Shown here one piece after another: positions 9,725 to 18,701 of a stretch of 64,000 nucleotides of DNA. A model generated the notes under the pieces. It was given only the letters and a program-made list of their open reading frames with translations, was not told the DNA's origin and searched no databases. The DNA is from Evansella cellulosilytica DSM 2522 (lineage in GTDB: Bacteria; Bacillota; Bacilli; Bacillales; Salisediminibacteriaceae): the NCBI RefSeq assembly GCF_000177235.2, contig NC_014829.1, forward strand, positions 3,782,001-3,846,000, in the 5' to 3' direction. Every line of letters starts with the position of its first letter. Position 1 is the stretch's first letter. Made by a program: the position numbers and the translations under genes.

Positions 9725-10381
9725 TTATCTGTTCTCTTGAAGTAACTCATATTCAATAAGCTCTGTATCGTACAACTTCCACATTCCGTCTTCTTTAGCA
9801 TAAGTATTAATATATTCATGCGCGAATGCGTTACTCTTTATTCTTTCTCCTTCGTAATCAAAGTAGCCTAAAGGTACGTACTCCATATGTTGAGATACTC
9901 TTATTACATCTTGATCAGGGTCATCTATTAACTTAAACCCCATAGGGTGTGCTCTTAAGTAATCCTCTTCGAATTCTATCTCTAAAGCTTTAGCAACTTC
10001 TTCTTCACCGCCTAATTTCTCGATAAGGGCAGAGTGCATGAGAAAAATTCTTCTTTCTATTTTCCGGTTAGTATAAGTATTGGCAAGCTCATCTGACAAT
10101 TTTGCGATTTGCATAGAAACATCATCATCCTCGTCGTATGGTATTGATGTATCTAAGTCACCTTCTTCAAGAGTTTCTTCTTCAAGAGTCTCAGTCTCAT
10201 CTTTAGTATCTTCTTCGGATTCACTAGCTGCTACTTCTTCAGTTGTTTCTTGACCTTCTTCATCAATAGTAGATTCAGTTTCTTCATTATCAGGTCCTGA
10301 GTTATCCTCCACTACATCGTCACTACCACAACCAACTAAAATTAAAAACAAGACCATTAAACACATACTCAATCTTTGCAT
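9725..10381 (-). CDS. Acidic lipoprotein of the type VII island
   Basis: A 218-aa predicted lipoprotein: signal peptide MQRLSMCLMVLFLILVGC with the lipobox Cys at residue 18. An extremely Glu/Asp/Thr-rich linker follows (about 20-85), then a globular domain (about 85-218) with VRFSQHMEYVPLG-like and YAKEDGMWKLYDTELIEYEL segments resembling small NTF2/cystatin-like folds (weak inference). It starts 2 bp after the upstream lipoprotein gene, so the two are one transcript. I do not recognise the family. Confidence 0.8.
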   Translation of the reverse strand: MQRLSMCLMVLFLILVGCGSDDVVEDNSGPDNEETESTIDEEGQETTEEVAASESEEDTKDETETLEEETLEEGDLDTSIPYDEDDDVSMQIAKLSDELANTYTNRKIERRIFLMHSALIEKLGGEEEVAKALEIEFEEDYLRAHPMGFKLIDDPDQDVIRVSQHMEYVPLGYFDYEGERIKSNAFAHEYINTYAKEDGMWKLYDTELIEYELLQENR

Positions 10382-10383
10382 AT

Positions 10384-11427
10384 TTATCTAAAAACTCCTT
10401 TTGCAAAAAACTTTCCGTTTGAATTCTCTGTTTCAATTCTAAATCCATTGTAACCACCAATTGGTATCGTTATCGTTTCATGACTCTCTTCCTCTAAAGT
10501 AAATGTTTCAACAACCTTTTCACCTGCAATAGCACCATTTACAATGAACACTAGTTCAGAAGTTCCCTCAATTCCCCATAACTCCAATTCGACTTCTGCA
10601 AAATCCCCATTTGTCATATACTGTATTTCGAGGTTTCTTGAAAAAGAACTGTACTCTACTTCTAATCCTTCCCCTAGATTCTCCCCTTGGTAAGTAAAAC
10701 TAGTACGCTCTTGAACTGTTGAATGTGCACCATCTACGAATTCAACATCAGTAATATTTGTTTCAACAGTCCCCACACCAAACTCCATTTTATTTTCCTG
10801 TCTTACCTGGTTTACTGCTGTATAATAAATCATCTCTACTACTCTCTCCGGTACAAAGAGTTCTCCATCAGATTCAATAAAATGATAGTCTTCTGTCCTT
10901 TCAGTGTCATTTGACCAATAATCGTTCGTATCATGTCTCCAATATTCGTTCACTTCTAATAGTTCAGATGAACGGTCTTCAAATACTGTTGTATGAGTGT
11001 ATTCAGTTTCCCCTACAAATGCCTCCGCAAAGAAGTTAGTTGCATCATAACGAATGTCAGCTTCTAATAAATCTGATAACAATTGAGTATTAAAATACAG
11101 ACGTTGATCAAACTCAATTATTTTATGCGTTTCAGGATCATAATTTGTCCATGTTTCTAAATCTAACGTGATCTCATCTATATCTAGTTCTCTTAAGTCT
11201 AAGCCTAGCAATTCCTCTTCTTCCTCTGTTGCTTCTTCTGCTTCAGTTTCTTCTGTCTCCTCTGTCACATCATTATCCTGTTCCTCTTCACTTGTACCTT
11301 CTTCTTCCACATCTTCATTAGCTGTTTCTTCAGACGCATCTACTGCTGCATCTTCATCTCCTCCTGAGTTACATGCAGTTAATACTAATAAAGTACTTGT
11401 AAATAAAATCCATAGTATTTTTTTCAT
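10384..11427 (-). CDS. Acidic lipoprotein of the type VII island
   Basis: A ~347-aa predicted lipoprotein: signal peptide MKKILWILFTSTLLVLTAC, then a long acidic Glu/Thr linker (to about residue 85) and a beta-rich C-terminal domain. The ATG at 11427 is preferred because GAGGTG lies nine bases upstream; in-frame codons at 11433 and 11439 are alternatives. The C-terminus (LVFIVNGAIAGEKVVETFTL, then HETITIPIGGYNGFRIE) reads like a carbohydrate-binding/jelly-roll type fold, but I do not recognise the family. Confidence 0.8.
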   Translation of the reverse strand: MKKILWILFTSTLLVLTACNSGGDEDAAVDASEETANEDVEEEGTSEEEQDNDVTEETEETEAEEATEEEEELLGLDLRELDIDEITLDLETWTNYDPETHKIIEFDQRLYFNTQLLSDLLEADIRYDATNFFAEAFVGETEYTHTTVFEDRSSELLEVNEYWRHDTNDYWSNDTERTEDYHFIESDGELFVPERVVEMIYYTAVNQVRQENKMEFGVGTVETNITDVEFVDGAHSTVQERTSFTYQGENLGEGLEVEYSSFSRNLEIQYMTNGDFAEVELELWGIEGTSELVFIVNGAIAGEKVVETFTLEEESHETITIPIGGYNGFRIETENSNGKFFAKGVFR

Positions 11428-11730
11428 TTTCATTTCCACCTCATTATTTTTGATTTATATCATTCAATTTCCATGCATTAAGAAACTTGGTTTCCTAGTA
11501 GAATTAAAATCGACAAGTAGAATGTTTCAGTTGAATAATAGCCAGAAAATAAATCTTTTTTTCTAATTAACACCTCGTCAGCTAACATTATCCATTCTCC
11601 ATTTAATATCGATAAACGATAAAACTTGAACCTCTCACATCATATAGTAGAACATCTGATACGGTTTCGTTTTTTGGTAATACTATCCTCAACTTGATTG
11701 GCTACTTCACTTCTTTGTTTATTTACAAGT
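11428..11730. other. AT-rich intergenic region
   Basis: About 300 bp between two lipoprotein genes. Apart from the ribosome site next to 11427 I see no ORF, repeat or clear hairpin. It may hold a promoter for the downstream lipoprotein pair, but no good -35/-10 pair stood out. Confidence 0.4.
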
Positions 11731-12690
11731 TCAATCTCTAGTTAACCGGTCTGGCAAACTGCTTACTGGAGAGTTATTTAAAGAAGATTGGATGATCGCC
11801 CCTATATCGTCATGCTTAATATTATGACGTTTACTTACGTAAATAGTGTAATGATAGTCACCTTTTTCCCATTCGTAGTGGTTAAAATAGGACGTGTCAT
11901 GAAAATAAATTGTTTCACCATCTTCTAGTGTCAGCTCTTCCTTCTCTTCCTTATCTACTGCGCCTTTACTTACAATATAATTAAATGCTCCACTAACCCC
12001 AGAAAAAGAATAGTAAAGTTGAAGTTCTTCCCCTTCCTCAGATGATTTAAAATCCATCGTCCTTAAATTAATTGTTTCACTGTTAAGTGATGGGAATGTT
12101 ATTTGAGTAAAATCAAGTTCCTTAGGAATTGGATATAGATTAACTCCACCATCTTCTATTGACTCTAATGACTCTAAAATCGAAACTAATACATCTTTAG
12201 ATACATTTTCATCTGTTGAGGATATTTCCACTCCTAGTACGCCGTTATCGCCGATGATGATTTGTTGGCGCTCATTTTCCTCATAAAAGAAATCACCATC
12301 AGCTGTGTTAAGCGCTACTAAATTCTCATATTCCTCCAATTCATCCTCTACATCTTCTATATCGTAGGATTTAATTGAAACAGCGCCAACTGAAGTTAAT
12401 AAGAAATTGTAGTCAAGTTCTACCATGTTTTCCCTGACGTTAGACCACCTTTTACTTAAATTAAAGTTCCTAACTTCTTCATCTCCAACTAGTATATTAG
12501 GAAACATTAATTCATCTGATCCGGCAAATAATTCCTCAATATAGTCAACGACATGAATAGCTTGGTCGCTGTCTTGATCTATTAAATAATCTTCTATATC
12601 TCCAATACTATCTTCATCACCACACGCTACTAAAAACAGTGTGAAACACAGCAAAATCAATGCATATATTATTTTCAACTCCTTTTTCAC
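11731..12690 (-). CDS. Lipoprotein of unknown function
   Basis: A 319-aa predicted lipoprotein: signal sequence MKKELKIIYALILLCFTLFLVAC with a lipobox at about residue 23, followed by a mixed alpha/beta ectodomain. The C-terminal part includes DGETIYFHDTSYFNHYEWEKGD-type beta hairpins and an alpha segment ending LNNSPVSSLPDRLTRD. The layout (two similar halves, each about 130 residues) recalls extracellular DUF4367-type domains, but this is only a resemblance. It follows the propeller lipoprotein gene by 24 bp. Confidence 0.78.
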   Translation of the reverse strand: MKKELKIIYALILLCFTLFLVACGDEDSIGDIEDYLIDQDSDQAIHVVDYIEELFAGSDELMFPNILVGDEEVRNFNLSKRWSNVRENMVELDYNFLLTSVGAVSIKSYDIEDVEDELEEYENLVALNTADGDFFYEENERQQIIIGDNGVLGVEISSTDENVSKDVLVSILESLESIEDGGVNLYPIPKELDFTQITFPSLNSETINLRTMDFKSSEEGEELQLYYSFSGVSGAFNYIVSKGAVDKEEKEELTLEDGETIYFHDTSYFNHYEWEKGDYHYTIYVSKRHNIKHDDIGAIIQSSLNNSPVSSLPDRLTRD

Positions 12691-12714
12691 CTTCCTCCCA
12701 TTCGTACAGTCTTA

Positions 12715-13737
12715 TTACTTTGTAAGACTACTAACATCCTTTTCCATTAACAAGTAATCATCTTCTTCACGTTTGATATAGTATAGCGTGCTACCATCAT
12801 AAGATAAGTCAATCGCTTCTAGCCTAAAATCACGTCCACCTTCTCCATCAGAGTGATCTAGTATTTCTTTTGTATCACCTGATTTAATATCTACGACGTA
12901 TACTTTATGTTCATCATGATCTCGATACCATGCTTTACCAGTTTCTAAGACCCCTAGTATTGTGTAATCGACAGGATAATCGCTACCATCAGATAAATCG
13001 TAAATGACCGAATTTCCATCCTGTTGTATATGGATGTAGTTCGGATTATCGGTTAATTGCGCATAAAATCTATCTACATTATTTGGAACATATAATTGCT
13101 CTAGTTGTTCAGTAGCAACATCGTATTTATATAACCCTTCTGCATTTAAGGAAAAATAAATGACAGATCCATCTTCGTTTAAAGAGGCAGTATAATATTC
13201 TCGTGTACTATGGAAATATTCCTCCCCGTTAATTGTGGGTACCCCGACGTGTGTTCTTTCTTTTGTCTTCAAGTTCAATATTTCATATTCATCGTCATCA
13301 TTAACAACTAACAGGTGCGTATTATCAGATGATAAGAAGTTTTTTCCGTATGACATCGCACCATCACCTAATTCATATTCCTCGATACTATCTGAAGATA
13401 AATCATGTACATACAATACTCCTAGTCTACGATTAATAATCGCATCACCAGCATGATTAAAGTACCCAAAATGACTTAAGAAATCTCCTTCTAGCTCTTT
13501 TTCTTTTCCATCCTCAATAACTACGAAATACTCATCATTTGCAGTTACCCCTCTGTCCGTTAAACCCATGTAAATTTTATTACCGTCAGCATTAACCTCA
13601 AATTTCATCCCTTGCTCTCTTTCTTCATCAATTGTTAAAACTTCCTTCCCTATTCCTGAACTAGAGGTCAAGGAGGAACATGCTCCAAGAACACCTAATA
13701 ATAATACTGATAAAATGAATAGCATTGCTTTTTTCAT
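12715..13737 (-). CDS. Beta-propeller (TolB/WD40-like) lipoprotein
   Basis: 340 aa. Signal peptide MKKAMLFILSVLLLGVLGAC ends in a lipobox. The rest is made of repeating four-stranded blades with GDGAMSYGKNFLSSDNTHLL, LNEDGSVIYFSLNAEGLYKYD and LSYDGSTLYYIKRE, each with the S-x-D-G-x-x-L/I-Y blade motif of TolB-like propellers. It is probably anchored to the outer face of the membrane and binds a protein partner (inference). A truncated copy lies at 8951-9502. Confidence 0.82.
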   Translation of the reverse strand: MKKAMLFILSVLLLGVLGACSSLTSSSGIGKEVLTIDEEREQGMKFEVNADGNKIYMGLTDRGVTANDEYFVVIEDGKEKELEGDFLSHFGYFNHAGDAIINRRLGVLYVHDLSSDSIEEYELGDGAMSYGKNFLSSDNTHLLVVNDDDEYEILNLKTKERTHVGVPTINGEEYFHSTREYYTASLNEDGSVIYFSLNAEGLYKYDVATEQLEQLYVPNNVDRFYAQLTDNPNYIHIQQDGNSVIYDLSDGSDYPVDYTILGVLETGKAWYRDHDEHKVYVVDIKSGDTKEILDHSDGEGGRDFRLEAIDLSYDGSTLYYIKREEDDYLLMEKDVSSLTK

Positions 13738-13930
13738 ATTTTCACCTTCTGTTATGTTATTTTTACTATTTCGTTACTCCGATTGTTTTCTATCTTCTAA
13801 TAGTCATTATCAATATTTACACTTGAATAATATTTCTTTAAAAAACTTACCATACACATCCGTCGATCAAAGTTTTCAACAAGTGATAGCTTGCAACGGA
13901 TATCCCATCATTTATGAACATGATCCCTTA

Positions 13931-15184
13931 TTAAAAAAGTCGAAAGACAAATGATTCGTTTGCAAACTTGATCTTATCTTCGTGTTTTATTTTCACTTTT
14001 TCTAACGGTTGTAATCTTTCTCCATTTACGTATGTCCCGTTTTTTGAGCCATTATCTTTTAGAAAATACTCACTATCATATGTGAATATTTTCGCATGTA
14101 TACGCCCTATTGCTTTATTGTTTAAAGTTAAGTCAGCATTATTTGGATCTCTTCCTATACCATAAGTGTTCTTACTAATAGTAAATCTCTCACTAGTATT
14201 GGAATTGCATAAAAACGGCCTTAAAACGGAAGTATTACCATCTAATGTCGTTGTCCCGAATTCTTCACTTTCTTGATGAGTCCCAAGTACAGTCGTGCCA
14301 TCTTCCTCATCTCTCTCTCTCTCATTCAATCTATCTCTCACTGGTGATGAGATATTAATAGAAGTACTACCAATATTATTAGGCGAATCTAGTATATTAA
14401 GATCGCGATCAACCTCAGTACGAGTAATCCTCTTATATTGAAGCTCTTCTTCAATCTCAAGCTTATGATTTTTTTTCTTTTCATTTTTACTAGCGAACAG
14501 TTCAGTTACAGATTTTTCATCGTTTTCAATTGCAAGATCTATACTGCCTGGTCGATAAAATTGATTGCTGTTAACCTCCAAATTTTCTTTTCGGTCCATT
14601 TGTATCGTCTTCTTTAATGGAACATTTACAATATCCGCCAACCATTGCTTCATGAACGCTAACTTTGGATTTTCTTTATCTATCGTGAAGAGGAAATTGT
14701 GTAATTTAACAAAAAATGACGCATCATTTTCATCCCAAATATGCATAGCTAATAATTCTTCACAAAACTCAATTAATGTTTTAGAAGAGTAAACTCGATT
14801 TTTTATTGGTAAGTAAATCAATTGCAATTCATCATTCTGTTTAATAAAAATGTTGTTTTCGTCTAGAACGACATTTTTGATTGCAAAATTCATTCCTTCT
14901 ATATAATGAAGAATGTCTATTAACTGAAGAAAGCTTTTACTTATTTTTTCCTTTGTAAGGGGAGCTTCTGAAAAGTAATCTTTCAACGTTGTATTCGTTG
15001 GGGTGTTGTATTTTAGTGAAACTTCACCGTTCCCCTCAAATAACTCACAAGATAATAGATGAATGTGTTTTTTGTTCAAATCTGCAACTTCTTTTTCTAT
15101 CAATTCTTCTCCGTCTTGTAGTTTATAATGTAAGCATTTAGATAAGTCGTATTCCTCTATTTTAAAACCTTGACTATTCGTCAT
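13931..15184 (-). CDS. FHA-domain protein with pseudokinase-like (DUF6382-type) N-terminus
   Basis: 417 aa, no TM or signal. Residues ~1-180 resemble the DUF6382 domain, with a kinase-like pattern (FLQLIDILHYIEGMNFAIKN then VVLDENNIFIKQNDELQLIY) that recalls the cytoplasmic pseudokinase of EssB/YukC. A low-complexity linker follows, with TTVL, TTTL and TSVL motifs at about residues 295-323. A C-terminal FHA domain (about 330-417) carries GIGRDPNNADLTL, IGRIHAKI and SKNGTYVNG: the phosphate-binding Arg and Asn are present, but the usual Ser before RxH is Gly. It probably docks phosphothreonine made by the island kinase. I infer it replaces part of EssB. Confidence 0.85.
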   Translation of the reverse strand: MTNSQGFKIEEYDLSKCLHYKLQDGEELIEKEVADLNKKHIHLLSCELFEGNGEVSLKYNTPTNTTLKDYFSEAPLTKEKISKSFLQLIDILHYIEGMNFAIKNVVLDENNIFIKQNDELQLIYLPIKNRVYSSKTLIEFCEELLAMHIWDENDASFFVKLHNFLFTIDKENPKLAFMKQWLADIVNVPLKKTIQMDRKENLEVNSNQFYRPGSIDLAIENDEKSVTELFASKNEKKKNHKLEIEEELQYKRITRTEVDRDLNILDSPNNIGSTSINISSPVRDRLNERERDEEDGTTVLGTHQESEEFGTTTLDGNTSVLRPFLCNSNTSERFTISKNTYGIGRDPNNADLTLNNKAIGRIHAKIFTYDSEYFLKDNGSKNGTYVNGERLQPLEKVKIKHEDKIKFANESFVFRLF

Positions 15185-15244
15185 CTTTTTCGACTCCCTA
15201 AATTTATAATTTATGTAATATATGTTTAAAACTGGATGTTAAGG

Positions 15245-15272
15245 GTAAGGCAAGGGATAAACCTTGCCTTAC
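15245..15272. repeat. 11-bp perfect hairpin downstream of the WXG100 genes
   Basis: GTAAGGCAAGG and CCTTGCCTTAC flank a 6-nt loop. It sits 16 bp after the stop of the second WXG100 gene in the direction of transcription and lacks a T-tract. It may be an mRNA-stabilising or partial-termination hairpin that lets WXG100 protein levels exceed those of the FHA protein. Confidence 0.6.
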
Positions 15273-15288
15273 AGACTAGAAGCGCAAA

Positions 15289-15591
15289 TTATTTAAAGGC
15301 ATTTGCGTTATTATTGATAGCCGTTTCAGCAGAGTTGTAATTTGTAACGGTATTATCTAAAAACTTTGCATAACTATCTACAACTTGACGATATTCTTCA
15401 AAGCGAGGACTTAATGCATTAAAGTTCGTTCTAATTGTATTAGAAGCGTCACTTTGCCAAGTTTGCGATAAAGTATTCATTTCTTTTTTAATTTCCTCAA
15501 GATTACTAGATAAGGATTGATTTAAAGTTCTAATCTGATTTGCTGTTTTAGTAACCTCACCTAAAGTAATTTTAATTCCTTCTACAGCCAT
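15289..15591 (-). CDS. WXG100-family secreted protein
   Basis: 100 aa, the exact size of the family. Two helices flank a turn at about residue 45 with TWQSDAS, a W-x-S variant of WXG. The C-terminus has YNSAE, fitting the YxxxD/E export signal of type VII substrates. It pairs with the adjacent WXG100 gene 31 bp upstream; the two could form a heterodimer or separate homodimers. No signal peptide, as expected for an EssC-dependent substrate. Confidence 0.93.
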   Translation of the reverse strand: MAVEGIKITLGEVTKTANQIRTLNQSLSSNLEEIKKEMNTLSQTWQSDASNTIRTNFNALSPRFEEYRQVVDSYAKFLDNTVTNYNSAETAINNNANAFK

Positions 15592-15622
15592 GTTATTCCC
15601 CCCTTTACGAATGAAATGCTAA

Positions 15623-15925
15623 TTAGTTTGTTAAACGTTTAGCTTGATTTGCAATCTCAGTTTGTGTTTCACGATACGTTTTTGCACTCATTTTTAAGTA
15701 TTCAGAGTAATCTCTCATGAGCTTTGTCATTCTTTCAAAGTCATCAGTAAAGCCTTTGATTTGATTAACAAATGCTACATTATCAACCCCTTGCCACGCA
15801 GCTCCCATACCATCTACTTCGGTGAATAGTTGACGGTATAGTCTTTCGTAGTCTGCAGCTTGCTGATCAATTCTTGTAGAAGCAGTTTCTAGCTTCGCTG
15901 GATCAACTGTAATTGAACGTGCCAT
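15623..15925 (-). CDS. WXG100-family secreted protein
   Basis: 100 aa helical hairpin with a canonical WQG turn (MGAAWQGVDNVAF, about residues 39-47). A clear YxxxD/E export signal is not obvious at the C-terminus (TYRETQTEIANQAKRL), so it may depend on the partner protein for the signal. A GGAGGTGAG ribosome site precedes the ATG. It lies between the 66-aa helical protein and the second WXG100 gene. Confidence 0.93.
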   Translation of the reverse strand: MARSITVDPAKLETASTRIDQQAADYERLYRQLFTEVDGMGAAWQGVDNVAFVNQIKGFTDDFERMTKLMRDYSEYLKMSAKTYRETQTEIANQAKRLTN

Positions 15926-15971
15926 GCTTTCTCACCTCCTTTACATCATATTCATTTATAGATAACTAACT

Positions 15972-16172
15972 TTACGTTAGTCTTCTAAACTCATTACTTA
16001 GCTTTCTGTAGGCATCCGCAACTTCTTGGAGACTTAACCTAGACTGCCCTGCTGATACACCTTTAAATTCTTGATTAATTCCGTGAGATATTTCATCTAT
16101 TTCCTTTGCAATGGCATTTGCTTCCCAAATAATACTATTAATCCTTTGCCTCACTTGCGGATCCATCAGCAT
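15972..16172 (-). CDS. Small helical protein, candidate effector-targeting partner
   Basis: 66 aa, mostly alpha-helical (MLMDPQVRQRINSIIWEANA, then LSLQEVADAYRKLSNEFRRL) with no signal peptide or TM. It lies 20 bp downstream of the lipase gene. Small helical partners encoded next to LXG or lipase-type T7SS effectors (Lap proteins, TlaA of S. aureus) bind the effector's helical domain for export. That role is an inference from position and size. Confidence 0.7.
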   Translation of the reverse strand: MLMDPQVRQRINSIIWEANAIAKEIDEISHGINQEFKGVSAGQSRLSLQEVADAYRKLSNEFRRLT

Positions 16173-16192
16173 CCTCCTCTATCTATTAATCT

Positions 16193-17680
16193 TTAAAAAG
16201 ATAACGATTTTGCTTCACTCAATAGTTGAGCCTCGTTTTGCTCTAATAACCTAGCCATGTCATTTAAATAAGTAATATTTGAATTAATTCTTCTCTCTGA
16301 ATTTGATAAGAGATTCGTTGCTTGCCAGCTTACAGTTCTTATTTGAAAGGAATTATCCATCAGGCTAATTTGATTATTCAGAATTCTGACCATGTTTTGA
16401 AGGTCATTAGTCCGCCTCTTGACACTTTGTAATCTCGATTTATAATAGGAAGTTCTAGCAAGTTGAACTTTAATGTATGGCTCAATTGCTACTCCAGATC
16501 CTTTTATTTTATTGACTGTAGATGAAAAGAGATTTTTTGCACTCGTAATCAAATTATCAAATGCACTTTTAGTTTCATTAATTAGCTTCCGTGAAAAATT
16601 ACCTAGTTTCGTTAATCCATCGACGACTGTATTTGCCGCTCGTTTTGCTTTATCAACAAGTCCTTTAACCGCATTTTCAATAATAATTAACGATGCAGTT
16701 TTAAATATGTAGAAATATGTTGTAATCTCATCTACTACTCTATTTGCAAATGCGACCGATATTTCCGCTGCAGTAAGCAACGGTTCAATTCTCTCAGCCC
16801 TTGTCATTAAAGTTGCTACTATTGGATTCCCAATATTCCGTTGTAAAGATGCCCCTTCATGCCACTCTTTAAATTCTCCGTTTTCATTAAAGTCAACGCT
16901 CCACAGGCTATGCGCATAGGCTATATCTTCACTCGCGTACTCTAAAAAAGGTTTATTCGTCGTCACTGTTTTCGTTACGTAAGGTGCGTACCCTAAAGCT
17001 GACACAATATCTCCTGTATGAACGATATACTCGTAATTATCTCCTTTAAACTTTTCTTGTTGAGCAGGAGTGAGGCTTCGCCAATGGATAGGCTGACCAT
17101 TTACTATATATGCATGGAGATTATTGTCTTCATAATGATTGGCAAAAACATAGCTTGCTAGATTCCCACCTTTTGAGTGTCCGAGCAGTATTTTTTCACC
17201 ACCAATGTTGTCCGTATACTTTTCAAAAAATGCATTTGCCTCCAATTGCTGTTGGATTTCTCTTCCTAGTCCCGCTTCAACATTAGAGTACCAATCTGTT
17301 CTAAGATGATCCCAATCTGAAATATCTTCACTCCCACGAAATGCTGTCGCAATGTTACCTTGATCATCAGCAAATGCATATCCTACAAAACCTGATTCAG
17401 ACTTCCCACTACTATTATTCCCATCATTCGGATTGTTGTTTTGATACGCAGTTAACTCTATTCTTTGCAAACTAGGGCTATCCACTAATATACTTTCTAT
17501 TAACTCAATCTCATGAAACCTGTGTTCATTTCGTTCATATTCTTTGGCTCGCTCAAAAAACTCTGTAATAGTGATACTAAAGTTATCATTATTAATATCA
17601 AAGTCTAATGGTGGAATATCCCAGTACGATAATTCCAAAAGCAAATACTTTTCCTGTTCACTCAGCTCTTTTAGAGACAT
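16193..17680 (-). CDS. Lipase-like type VII effector with C-terminal ESX-like domain
   Basis: 495 aa. The N-terminal half (about 1-290) is an alpha/beta-hydrolase of the lipase/Mbeg1-like type: AFRGSEDISDWDHLRTDW precedes the nucleophile elbow GHSKGGNLASYVFA (Ser at about residue 170), then a strand with Asp (HTGDIVSALG). The C-terminal ~120 residues form a long helical pair with a W-containing turn (VSWQATN), like a WXG100/LXG module. No signal peptide. This toxin-first, ESX-last layout matches the reverse architecture known for S. aureus TslA. It is probably exported by this T7SS and acts on membrane lipids of competitors (inference). Confidence 0.85.
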   Translation of the reverse strand: MSLKELSEQEKYLLLELSYWDIPPLDFDINNDNFSITITEFFERAKEYERNEHRFHEIELIESILVDSPSLQRIELTAYQNNNPNDGNNSSGKSESGFVGYAFADDQGNIATAFRGSEDISDWDHLRTDWYSNVEAGLGREIQQQLEANAFFEKYTDNIGGEKILLGHSKGGNLASYVFANHYEDNNLHAYIVNGQPIHWRSLTPAQQEKFKGDNYEYIVHTGDIVSALGYAPYVTKTVTTNKPFLEYASEDIAYAHSLWSVDFNENGEFKEWHEGASLQRNIGNPIVATLMTRAERIEPLLTAAEISVAFANRVVDEITTYFYIFKTASLIIIENAVKGLVDKAKRAANTVVDGLTKLGNFSRKLINETKSAFDNLITSAKNLFSSTVNKIKGSGVAIEPYIKVQLARTSYYKSRLQSVKRRTNDLQNMVRILNNQISLMDNSFQIRTVSWQATNLLSNSERRINSNITYLNDMARLLEQNEAQLLSEAKSLSF

Positions 17681-17687
17681 GAAATTA

Positions 17688-18434
17688 TCACTCCTCTATT
17701 TGTCTAAAATAATCAATAACTGATTCATAATTTGATACATTTTGTGTATTATTTAAATTCAATACACCATACACTTTTGCATTCAAGTTATCCCAACCTA
17801 TATTGTTCACAAACACATTTGTCATATAGTTTGAAATATCATCTTTTTCATCAACAAACCCTACTGATACAGCATACCTTTTTGAAGAGACATCTTTTAT
17901 AAGTTCATATAAATGATAAATTTCTTCACTATATTCACTCACAGAGGGTTTTTCATTAGTTTTGATAGCAACTACTAATGTTACTGTGACATCTCCATCA
18001 GAATGTAAAATAAAATCATCAACAGATTTATTCACCATAGAACTATCATACTTATCTGGAGTTGCTCGAAGTGTTATTCTATACTCTGAGTTGTCAGGAA
18101 GATGCTCGCTAGCTTTCAATTGTAATTTATCTTCTAATTCTTTCCCCCAACGTGCCAATAAGTAAGAATCGTTGAAACTTGTTTTATTCTTATTTTCTCT
18201 TATCGTAAAAACAATATCTGGATTTGATTTTAAATGTGCTACCGCATTTTCACTGCTAGATGATGAAGAAAATAGGCCTCCGCCTCCTTTATTAACGAAC
18301 TCAATCTCAAACTCTTCATTATACGTTTCTTCTAAATACTCCAACATTTTTTCTTCCGTACTCTTCCCCATGCATCCTGTCCCTCCTATTGTTGTCGTTA
18401 GTATCAATAACAAGAACCCTATTCTCTTTATCAA
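17688..18434 (-). CDS. Lipoprotein next to the lipase, candidate immunity protein (copy 1)
   Basis: About 248 aa. A TTG at 18434 is preferred as start since GAGAGGAG lies 10 bases upstream and it aligns with the paralogue starts; the longer in-frame extension lacks a ribosome site. The signal peptide ends TIGGTGC (lipobox). The N-terminal domain (STEEKMLEYLEETYNEEFEIEF) has a cystatin-like pattern. It ends 7 bp before the lipase. Lipoproteins with a cystatin-like fold serve as immunity to TslA in S. aureus, so the same job is plausible here. Confidence 0.8.
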   Translation of the reverse strand: MIKRIGFLLLILTTTIGGTGCMGKSTEEKMLEYLEETYNEEFEIEFVNKGGGGLFSSSSSSENAVAHLKSNPDIVFTIRENKNKTSFNDSYLLARWGKELEDKLQLKASEHLPDNSEYRITLRATPDKYDSSMVNKSVDDFILHSDGDVTVTLVVAIKTNEKPSVSEYSEEIYHLYELIKDVSSKRYAVSVGFVDEKDDISNYMTNVFVNNIGWDNLNAKVYGVLNLNNTQNVSNYESVIDYFRQIEE

Positions 18435-18701
18435 AAAAGCTACTCCTCTCTCTTCAAGTTTTATCCTGCTAGTTAACAATACTTTTGAACTCTCGAAAAC
18501 TTCTTACTCAACGGTTCAAAACTACTGTTAACTTCGATTCACATAACTCTCCCCTCCATAATTTTTATTGTGCTATTTAGCAAATTCTAAGAATTTATAA
18601 ATAGTAATTAAATCTATGTTATTTAATTTCCTAATCAAATAAGATGTTTTAAGCAGCAAATATTTCCCTTCACCTGATAGAATTTTTGGCGCTCATTAAA
18701 T

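Noticed and set aside
11168-11566. Serine-rich open frame on the plus strand
   Set aside because: Antisense of the Glu/Thr-rich linker of a lipoprotein; the serine runs are the complement of acidic codons.
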